DNA from: Kitasatospora sp. NBC_00374
GTDB taxonomy: Bacteria > Actinomycetota > Actinomycetes > Streptomycetales > Streptomycetaceae
Assembly (NCBI RefSeq): GCF_041434935.1
Contig: NZ_CP107964.1
Coordinates: 4,628,501 to 4,692,500 of the forward strand
Length of the DNA stretch: 64,000 nucleotides
Direction: 5' to 3'
Below are positions 47,482-54,050 of the stretch, piece after piece. The notes beneath the pieces were generated by a model. That model ran no database searches. It was not told the DNA's origin and saw only the letters and a program-made list of their open reading frames with translations. Numbering within the stretch: the first letter of the stretch is position 1; each line of letters opens with the position of its first letter. The translations under genes and the position numbers were made by a program.

Positions 47482-48339
47482 TCAGCGGCGGCGGAACAGC
47501 AGGTCGTGCACGACGTGCCCCTTGGCGAGGCCGGCCCGTTCGAACTTGGTCATCGGCCGCCAGCCCGGCCGGGGCGCGTAGCCGGGGACGCTGCCGGTCG
47601 GGTGCTCGGCGGGCTCCAGCCAGCCGGTGCCGTCGCCCTCGGGGTGCAGGTTCTCCAGCTCGGGGGAGGCGCAGAGCACGCGGAGCATCTGCTCGGCGTA
47701 CTCCTCCCAGTCGGTCGCGCAGTGCACCAGGGCGCCGGGCGCCAGGCGCGGCAGGACCAGCTCCAGGAAGGACTCCTGGATCAGGCGCCGCTTGTGGTGC
47801 TTGGGCTTGGGCCACGGGTCGGGGAAGTAGACCCGCAGACCGGCCAGCGAGGCGTCGGGGAGCATGTCGCGGAGCAGGATGACGGCGTCGCCGGCGGCCA
47901 GCCGGACGTTGCGGGAGTCGTCGCGCTCCAGGAACTGCAGCAGGTTGCCGTGGCCGGGGGTGTGGACGTCGGCCGCGAGGATGCCTGCGGTCGGGTCGGC
48001 GGCGGCCATGGTGGCGGTGGTGTCGCCCATGCCGAAGCCGATCTCCAGGGTGACCGGCCGCCCCTCGAACAGCTCGACGAGGTCCAGCGGGGTGCCGTCG
48101 ATCGCGAGGCCGTACTGCTCCCAGCCCCGGTCCAGCGCGCCGGCCTGGGCCTTGGTCATCCGTCCGCGGCGCGGCTGGAAGCTGCGGATGCGGTGCTCGC
48201 GGTGCTGCTCCTCGGTGGCCTTGTGCGGGTACATCGGCGCCGGGTAGCCCGCGGGGGCGGCGGAAAGCCGGGCCGAGGGGCGCAGCTCGGTCTCGGGCGA
48301 GACGGTCTCGGTCAGCTGGGGGGAGGCGGTGGCAGTCAC
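47482..48339 (-). CDS. trmB: tRNA (guanosine(46)-N7)-methyltransferase TrmB
   Basis: A 285-residue enzyme that methylates N7 of G46 in tRNA variable loops using SAM. LEIGFGMGDTTATMAAADP is the SAM-binding motif, LRVYFPDPWPKPKHHKRRLI is the TrmB signature and ALVHCATDWEEYAEQML follows. The first 50 residues are a poorly conserved extension (GTG at 48339, MTATASPQLTETVSPETE), and YPHKATEEQHREHRIRSFQP starts the conserved part. It sits between prsW and lhgO on the same strand, with 132 and 69 bp gaps. It is not obviously co-regulated with the nearby tRNA genes. Confidence 0.94.
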   Translation of the reverse strand: MTATASPQLTETVSPETELRPSARLSAAPAGYPAPMYPHKATEEQHREHRIRSFQPRRGRMTKAQAGALDRGWEQYGLAIDGTPLDLVELFEGRPVTLEIGFGMGDTTATMAAADPTAGILAADVHTPGHGNLLQFLERDDSRNVRLAAGDAVILLRDMLPDASLAGLRVYFPDPWPKPKHHKRRLIQESFLELVLPRLAPGALVHCATDWEEYAEQMLRVLCASPELENLHPEGDGTGWLEPAEHPTGSVPGYAPRPGWRPMTKFERAGLAKGHVVHDLLFRRR

Positions 48340-48408
48340 AATCGGCCAAGTCTAAAGGGGCGTGCGCAGGGCCGGGGCGGCGCGTGACGCATTCCTCACC
48401 TCGGACGG

Positions 48409-49644
48409 TCAGCCGCCCGCCTCCAGCGCGGCCAGCGCCCGGCGGGCCACCTCGCGGCCGATCGCCAGGGAGGCGGTGGCGGCGGGGGAGGGGGCGTTGA
48501 GGACGTGCACCGTGCGGCGGGCGGAGGCGGCGTCGGCGGGGTCGAAGCCGGCGAACGCGAAGTCGTCCAGCAGCGAGCCGTCCCGGGCCACGGCCTGGGC
48601 CCGGACGCCCGCGGTGGCCGGTACCAGGTCGGCGGCCGTGACGGCGGGCAGCAGCCGCTGCACGGCGGTGGTGAAGGCGCGCTTGGACAGCGAGCGGTGC
48701 AACTCGCCGATCTCGTAACGCCAGTGGCGCCGGGCGATCTGCCAGGTGCCGGGGAAGGCCGCCGTCTCGGCCAGGTCGCGGAGCTTGAGCGTGCGCCAGT
48801 CGTAGCCCTCGCGGGCCAGCGCGGGGACGGCGTTGGGGCCGACGTGGACGTCGCCGTGGACGCCGCGGGTGAGGTGGACGCCGAGGAACGGGAAGGCCGG
48901 GTCGGGCACCGGGTAGACCAGGCCGCGGACCAGCGCCCGGCGGGCTTCGGTGAGTTCGTAGTACTCGCCGCGGAACGGGACGATGCGCACCCCGGGGTCG
49001 TCGCCGGTCAGCCGGGCGATCCGGTCGCTGTGCAGGCCGGCGCAGTTCACCAGGACGCCGCAGCGCAGTTCGCCGGAGGAGGTCTGCACCGTCACCCCGT
49101 CGGGGCGCCGGACCACCGCGCGCAGTTCGGTGCCGGTACGCAGTTCGGCGCCCTTCTCCTCGGCGAGGCGCGCGTAGGTGCGGGCCACGGCGGGGAAGTC
49201 GCAGATGCCGGTGGTGCCGACGTGCAGGCCGGCGATGCCGGTGACCTCGGGCTCGTGCTCCCTGATGCCGTCGGGGCCGAGCTCGGCGACCGGGATGCCG
49301 TTCTCCCGGCCGCGCTCGGCCAGCGCGGCCAGCCGGGGCAGTTCGGCGGCGCCGGTGGCCACGATCAGCTTGCCGGTCACCTGGTACGGGATGCCGTGCT
49401 CGCGGCAGAACTCGACCATCTCGGCGGCGCCGCCGGTCGCGTACCGCGCCTTGAGCGAGCCGGGGCGGTAGTACACGCCGCTGTGGATCACGCCGCTGTT
49501 GCGGCCGGTCTGGTGGGCGGCGAAGTCCGGTTCCTTCTCCAGCAGTGCCACCGCCAGCCCGGGCCTGGCCCGGGTCAGCGCGTACGCCGTGGACAGTCCG
49601 ACGATCCCGCCGCCCACCACCAGCACATCGACGTCGTAACCCAC
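48409..49644 (-). CDS. lhgO: L-2-hydroxyglutarate oxidase
   Basis: A 411-residue FAD enzyme of the DAO family that oxidises L-2-hydroxyglutarate to 2-oxoglutarate, removing a metabolic by-product. VDVLVVGGGIVGLSTAYALT is the FAD-binding N terminus, GRNSGVIHSGVYYRPGSLKA is characteristic of LhgO, and PFRGEYYELTEARRALVRGL with YPVPDPAFPFLGVHLTRGVH supports it. The C terminus (VLNAPSPAATASLAIGREVA) closes the FAD site. GTG start at 49644 (MGYDVDVLVV). Downstream trmB is 69 bp away; upstream lies the TROVE gene. Confidence 0.92.
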   Translation of the reverse strand: MGYDVDVLVVGGGIVGLSTAYALTRARPGLAVALLEKEPDFAAHQTGRNSGVIHSGVYYRPGSLKARYATGGAAEMVEFCREHGIPYQVTGKLIVATGAAELPRLAALAERGRENGIPVAELGPDGIREHEPEVTGIAGLHVGTTGICDFPAVARTYARLAEEKGAELRTGTELRAVVRRPDGVTVQTSSGELRCGVLVNCAGLHSDRIARLTGDDPGVRIVPFRGEYYELTEARRALVRGLVYPVPDPAFPFLGVHLTRGVHGDVHVGPNAVPALAREGYDWRTLKLRDLAETAAFPGTWQIARRHWRYEIGELHRSLSKRAFTTAVQRLLPAVTAADLVPATAGVRAQAVARDGSLLDDFAFAGFDPADAASARRTVHVLNAPSPAATASLAIGREVARRALAALEAGG

Positions 49645-49717
49645 CGCAGCCCCTTCCGCCGGCTCCCCGAGGCGATGCTTTCACGGCGGGGAGCCGGGGG
49701 TGAGGGTTTCGGGTCCG

Positions 49718-51292
49718 CTACCGCAGCCAGGGCCAGTCGGCGTCCCGGCCGGACTCCAGCAGCGGGATCAGCCGGAACGCGGAGTCGCCCAGGCCGCCGA
49801 AGGTGTGGCGGCCGGCGGTGCCGGACGGCGCGTGTCCGGTGCGGTAGCCGGCCAGGTTCCAGGTGTAGACCGGGATGTGGCCGGGGACGGCGTCGAGCGG
49901 GTCGCCGTGCCAGGTGCCGTAGGCCTGCTCGTCGGTGACGACGACGACCCGGTCCTGGCCGCGGTAGTGGCTGCGCACCGCACTGGCGGTGTCGGTGCCG
50001 CCGAGGTCGCCGAAGCGCTGCAGCGTCGTCAGGACCGAGTCGCCCCGTTCGAGGTCGAGCCGGTTGCTGGTCGAGCCGAACTGCACCAGGTCGGCGTCGG
50101 CGGCCCGGAGGGCCAGTGCCGTGCCGAAGATCGCCGCCGAGTCGGCGCGGTTCAGCTGGGTCTGTGCGCTCGGGCGGTCGAACATGGAACCCGAGCGGTC
50201 GACCAGGACGAGGGTGCGGCCCGGCAGCGCCGGCACGTTGGCCAGCGAGTGGCCGAGCGCCTGCTCCAGCGGGTACGCCCAGCGCAGCGACGGCGCGTGC
50301 CGGTACGCGGCCAGGTAGCGGAACGGGAACTGCCGGGACCGCCGGACCTCGTCCGGGTCGGCGATCCGCCGGGCGACCTGCGCGGCGACCTCGTCCGAGA
50401 CCCCGGCCCGGTCGAAGTTGCGCAGGTTGCGCAGCAGCGCCATGGAGCCCATGGACGGAATGATCGCCTCCCAGACGGCGGCGTCCAGCGGGCCCTGCAG
50501 CCAGCCGGCCAGTGCCTCCCAGGTGAGACCGGCGGCGGCCAGCCGCTCGGCGCCGCCGGGGCCGGTGACCAGGGCACGCCGGTCGGCGAGCGGTGTGGCG
50601 AGCAGGTCGCGGTTGGCGGCCAGCAGACCGTCCCCGACGGGCGGCAGGGCCTCCTCCGGGCGGTGCCGGCGGTCCAGCGCGTACCGGAACAGCTCGCTCT
50701 GCCACGGCCGGTCGGGCGGCGGCGAGGGGTGCGTCAACTCCAGTACGTCGCCGAAGCGGTAGCCCTTGGACGCGGTGTCGTACTTCAGCAGGGAGCGCCC
50801 GGTGTACAGCCGCCGGGCGGCGTCCGCGACGCCGCGCTTGAGCGGCTTCGGCAGGCTCCGGCCGTACCGGGACGTCCAGTACGCGAGCAGTTCGCCCGGC
50901 TCGTCGGCGCGCTGCAGGACGGCGTCGACGGCCTGCCGGGAGTGTCCGGCGGCGCCGGCGTCCAGCCGGGCCCGGGTGAACTCGGCCGCGCCGACCAGGG
51001 ACGCGGTGCGCAGGAAGGCGTCGGAGCGCAGCCAGCGCAGCAGGCCGAGGGTCCACTCGGGATCCTCGACGGCCAGGGCGCGCACCAGCGTGGTGTAGCG
51101 GTCGTCGCGGTCGCCGCCGCGTTCGTAGAAGGTGTCCTGGCCGACCAGGTTGGCGACGGCCAGCAGGAAGAGCTCCGACTTCTCGTCCCGGAGGTGGCCC
51201 CTGCCACCCTGGTGGTTGGCGGTCACCTGCCCGGTGGTCGCCACGGGCGAGGACGGACCCGCCTTGGTGCGCCGGGTGTTGAAACGAGACAT
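49718..51292 (-). CDS. rsr: TROVE/VWA protein, bacterial Ro60 (Rsr) orthologue
   Basis: A 524-residue Ro60-like protein. The TROVE module, a ring of HEAT-like repeats (about residues 20-340), includes KSELFLLAVANLVGQDTFYE, TASLVGAAEFTRARLDAGAA and SMGSMALLRNLRNFDRAGVS. The C-terminal von Willebrand A domain has the MIDAS motif LVDRSGSMFDRP. Ro binds Y RNA and misfolded RNAs and in Deinococcus works with PNPase in RNA degradation and rRNA maturation. Here two Y-RNA-like genes lie directly upstream on the same strand, which supports the identity. ATG at 51292. Confidence 0.93.
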   Translation of the reverse strand: MSRFNTRRTKAGPSSPVATTGQVTANHQGGRGHLRDEKSELFLLAVANLVGQDTFYERGGDRDDRYTTLVRALAVEDPEWTLGLLRWLRSDAFLRTASLVGAAEFTRARLDAGAAGHSRQAVDAVLQRADEPGELLAYWTSRYGRSLPKPLKRGVADAARRLYTGRSLLKYDTASKGYRFGDVLELTHPSPPPDRPWQSELFRYALDRRHRPEEALPPVGDGLLAANRDLLATPLADRRALVTGPGGAERLAAAGLTWEALAGWLQGPLDAAVWEAIIPSMGSMALLRNLRNFDRAGVSDEVAAQVARRIADPDEVRRSRQFPFRYLAAYRHAPSLRWAYPLEQALGHSLANVPALPGRTLVLVDRSGSMFDRPSAQTQLNRADSAAIFGTALALRAADADLVQFGSTSNRLDLERGDSVLTTLQRFGDLGGTDTASAVRSHYRGQDRVVVVTDEQAYGTWHGDPLDAVPGHIPVYTWNLAGYRTGHAPSGTAGRHTFGGLGDSAFRLIPLLESGRDADWPWLR

Positions 51293-51408
51293 GCGGAAAT
51301 CCCCCTGCTGGAAAAGGAAGTGGGGAGGCCGGCCGGCGCGCCCGAGGTCGAATCGGCAGTGGTCGGTCGAGAATCGGCTTCACCGCACCCCCGGAAGGGT
51401 GCTCCACA

Positions 51409-51516
51409 GAAGTAACCACGGCCTGCGCACCGGGCGCACCGGCGCTGTGCCTCCCGAGATCTGAGAGCGGGAACCGGCGGTTTCGTTGGAGGAAGTAGCC
51501 GGGACCCTGCGCACCG
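51409..51516 (-). other. Two degenerate partial Y-RNA-like copies
   Basis: Minus-strand GGTGCGCAGG followed five bases later by GGTTACTTC (51431-51409), and the same with GGCTACTTC (51515-51492), repeat the 5' motif of the two complete Y-RNA-like genes. Neither copy is followed by a recognisable T arm, acceptor hairpin and D arm, so they look like decayed or partial duplicates. Their presence implies repeated tandem duplication of this RNA gene next to the TROVE gene. Confidence 0.55.
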
Positions 51517-51519
51517 GGA

Positions 51520-51674
51520 GGTGCGGACATGCTGTTCAGGAATGGTGTCCAGAGAACCGGGATCGGCCGAGGCGTTTGCTATTGCTCTCCCGGACTGAGC
51601 TACACCGGCCGGAGCCGGCGGCGGGAATCGAACCCGCGACCCATAGATGAAGAAGTAGCCTCTGCCTGCGCACC
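51520..51674 (-). ncRNA. Y RNA (YrlA-like), proximal copy
   Basis: About 155 nt on the minus strand. The ends pair (GGTGCG at the 5' end with CGCACC at the 3' end). Inside lie, in this order, a T arm GCGGG-TTCGATT-CCCGC, a 7-bp acceptor-like hairpin closed by TCCG (CGCCGGC/GCCGGTG), and a D arm TAGCTCAGTCCGGGAGAGC. This is a tRNA whose 3' half precedes its 5' half, with no anticodon arm: the arrangement of bacterial YrlA RNA. The outer stem would bind the TROVE protein. A TACCGT box 11 bp upstream is shared with the other copy. Ends are approximate. Confidence 0.72.
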
Positions 51675-51739
51675 TGGACGGTACGACGGTAGCCATTCGA
51701 CTGCCGTGCCCGCACCCGGATTTCGGCCGCCGCCGGAGC

Positions 51740-51900
51740 GGGTGCGTTCGTGCTTTCCTGAAAATGGTGTCCGGAGGACGGGAATGCGGCGGGGGCATTG
51801 TGTCTGGAGCTCTACCGCTGAGCTACACCGGCCCTTCAGCCGGTGACGGGAGTCGAACCCGCGCACGCCAGAATCCGAAGGAGCCCCCACCCGCGCACCC
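51740..51900 (-). ncRNA. Y RNA (YrlA-like), distal copy
   Basis: About 161 nt on the minus strand, 226 bp upstream of the first. The 5' GGGTGCG pairs with 3' CGCACCC (7 bp). The T arm is GCGGG-TTCGACT-CCCGT, the acceptor-like hairpin CACCGGC/GCCGGTG is a perfect 7 bp with a 6-nt loop, and the D arm is TAGCTCAGCGGTAGAGC. The distal 3' part shares GGACACCATT with the other copy; bases differ in several stems while pairing is kept, as expected for a selected RNA structure. A TACCGT box precedes it. A standard tRNA scan would miss or misread it. Confidence 0.72.
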
Positions 51901-51945
51901 GGACGAGGACGACGGTAGTCGCCGCCCGCCGGGCCCGCACGCGGA

Positions 51946-53367
51946 TTACCCGGAGGCCGTCAGGACCAGCCGGGCCCGCTCCGCCAACTCCCGGACCCGG
52001 CGCTCGTCCTGGTACGGCTCCAGCAGCCGCAGCATCTCGACCACGTACTCGCGGCTGCGGTGCGAGGAGATCCGGCCCGCGACCTCGACGGCCCGCTCGC
52101 CGGCCGCGACCGCGGCATCCAGGTCGCCCGCCTCGGCCTCGGCCATCGCGGAGACGAACAGCCGCAGCCCGTGCGAGCGGACGTACCCCTCGGTCGGCCG
52201 GGCCAGCGCCTCCCGGGTGAAGTGCCGCACCTTGGCCGGGACCCCGAGATCCCGGAAGCACTCCGCCGCGTCCGCGGCCAGCCGGTCGTAGGCGTAGAAG
52301 TCGATCCAGGTCGGGTCCGGATCCCCGGGCCTGGCGCGGTCGAGCGCGATCTCGGCGGCCGCCAGCGCCGCCGAGCAGGCCGCTGCCGAGCCCGCCTTCG
52401 CGTGGGCCCGGGCCTCCACCAGGTGGAAGAAGCTCATCGTCCGCGCGGTCGCCAGCCCCCGGTTGCGCTCCAGCGCGGCCTGCGCCAGGTCGATCGCCTC
52501 GTCGGGGAAGTTCCGGTAGGCCGCCTGCAGGCTCATCGAGGCCAGCACATAGCCGCCCAGCGGCACGTCGCCGGCGGCCCGGGCCAGCCGCAGAGCCTGG
52601 ATGTAGTACCGCTGCGCGGCCTCGTGCTGGCCGGTGTCGAAGGCCATCCACCCGGCCAGCCGGGTGAGTTCGGCCGTCGCGCCGAACAGCGCACGGCCGA
52701 CCGCGTCGCTGTACGAGGCCAGCAGCAGCGGGGCGGCCTCCACCCGCAGGCACTCCGGCACCATGGACGAACGCCAGTCCCCGCCACCGTACTTGGAGTC
52801 CCAGCGGCGGGCCTCCTGGGCCGCCTCGCGGAGCTTGGCCGCGTCCGCGTGCCCGACCCGGTAGCCGGAGAGGTCGGGTACGAGGGTCTCGCGGGCCACC
52901 GAGCCGTCCGCCGGGGTGATCAGCCAGCGGGAGACCGGGGTCGCGTACGCCGAGACCGAGAACGTCCCCGCCAGGCTGTCGCTCCACCGCCCGCCGCCCG
53001 GGCCGCGCCGCAGGTCCAGGTCGACCCGCCACAGCTCGGTCGCCGAGCGCACCGCCTCCGGCACCTCGCGCGGGAATTCCAGGCCCAGTTCCGGGGTCGG
53101 GTGCGAGTCGGCCAGGCCGATCTCCTCCAGCGGCACCGGCCGGCCCAGCTTGTTGCCCAGGGCGGTGGCGATCAGGTGGGGCACCGGGCGCTGCGGCACC
53201 ATGCCCTTGGTCACCCACCGGGCCACCGAGGTCTTGTCGTAGCGGAGCGTCAGTCCGCGCTGCGCGCCGAGGTCGTTGACCCGGCGGGCGAGACCGGCGT
53301 TGCTGATCTGGGCGAGCGACAGGAGTGCGCCGAGCCGTTCGTTCGGCCCTCGTGAGCTGACGGTCAT
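51946..53367 (-). CDS. TPR-containing transcriptional regulator
   Basis: A 473-residue regulator-like protein. The N terminus (MTVSSRGPNERLGALLSLAQ, NAGLARRVNDLGAQRGLTLR, DKTSVARWVTKGMVPQRPVP) forms an XRE-like DNA-binding region of the type in Streptomyces TPR regulators. Residues about 200-470 form tetratricopeptide-like helices (EAAQRYYIQALRLARAAGDV, AIDLAQAALERNRGLATART, DAAVAAGERAVEVAGRISSH). Regulators of this architecture influence differentiation in Streptomyces; the exact orthologue is not identified. ATG at 53367. A clear promoter is 104 bp upstream. The C terminus ends 45 bp before the distal Y-RNA copy. Confidence 0.85.
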   Translation of the reverse strand: MTVSSRGPNERLGALLSLAQISNAGLARRVNDLGAQRGLTLRYDKTSVARWVTKGMVPQRPVPHLIATALGNKLGRPVPLEEIGLADSHPTPELGLEFPREVPEAVRSATELWRVDLDLRRGPGGGRWSDSLAGTFSVSAYATPVSRWLITPADGSVARETLVPDLSGYRVGHADAAKLREAAQEARRWDSKYGGGDWRSSMVPECLRVEAAPLLLASYSDAVGRALFGATAELTRLAGWMAFDTGQHEAAQRYYIQALRLARAAGDVPLGGYVLASMSLQAAYRNFPDEAIDLAQAALERNRGLATARTMSFFHLVEARAHAKAGSAAACSAALAAAEIALDRARPGDPDPTWIDFYAYDRLAADAAECFRDLGVPAKVRHFTREALARPTEGYVRSHGLRLFVSAMAEAEAGDLDAAVAAGERAVEVAGRISSHRSREYVVEMLRLLEPYQDERRVRELAERARLVLTASG

Positions 53368-53470
53368 GGTGGCGGTGGCACCCCCGGGCGACGTCGTGCG
53401 CGGATGGCGGGCGAGCGGCAGGGCGGCGTCGGCCCGTTGTGCGGGTGTCCGCTCCCGTACTGCTGCACCT

Positions 53471-53499
53471 AGCGTAGTCGTCCGGGTTCCGAGGGTTAA
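53471..53499 (-). promoter_or_regulatory. Promoter of the TPR regulator gene
   Basis: Minus-strand TTAACC (53499-53494) and TACGCT (53476-53471) with exact 17-bp spacing. Transcription would start about 97 nt before the ATG. A good match for a housekeeping sigma factor. Confidence 0.5.
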
Positions 53500-53753
53500 G
53501 AGTCTGCATTCCGGATGGCGGGATCGCGCGCCCGCGCGACCGGTGGGGAACCGGCGGTGGGAGGGGCCCGTGCGCCCCGGCCGGCCGTCTGCGGAGGGCC
53601 GTGCTCCGGTCCTGTGCCGACGTGCGCCACCCGTGCTCCCTGGCTCACAGGGGCAGGTCGGCGATTCGCTGGACGCCGTGGAACGGCCCGTCGCCGAGGA
53701 CCCGGCGGGCCGGGGGAAACCACCGCCTACGTCCCCGCGGGCGGTGGTGGGTC

Positions 53754-53779
53754 CGGGAGGGCATGCGGATGCCCTCCCG
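53754..53779. other. Strong inverted repeat in a gene-free stretch
   Basis: CGGGAGGGCAT and ATGCCCTCCCG form a perfect 11-bp stem with a GCGG loop. It lies in the 680-bp gap between the divergent TPR regulator and Asn-synthetase-like genes, which otherwise holds only low-complexity frames without coding character. It could be a terminator, a processing site or an operator; no T run. Confidence 0.35.
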
Positions 53780-54050
53780 GGCTGTGCGGCGCCTTTCGGC
53801 CATCCGGCGATGTCCATGCCACGGGCCGCCGGACGGCCCTTCCTGTGCCACACCGGGGGCGGCCCGGGTCACGGAGGGGGAGGCCCGGACCGCCCGCCGC
53901 GGGACGATCCGCCGCGCCCGCGCCCGGCCCCGCCGAACTCACCTCCGCAACACGGGTAACCGGCGGCCCGTCCAGTGGCACGATGTCTCCTGACGGCGCG
54001 TCCGACCCGCACCACGCACGCGCCCGATCCCCTCGGCAGGCGGAGGCGCG

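Noticed and set aside
51600..51680. T-arm and D-arm sequences taken as an ordinary tRNA gene
   Set aside because: The arms are in permuted order, there is no anticodon arm, and the acceptor strands are joined by a loop, so a normal tRNA cannot form. The Y RNA reading explains all parts.
53400..54050. A lasso-peptide precursor gene upstream of the Asn-synthetase-like gene
   Set aside because: No short frame with a leader, a Gly or Ala first core residue and a ring Asp or Glu at the right spacing was found, and no RRE or leader peptidase gene adjoins.
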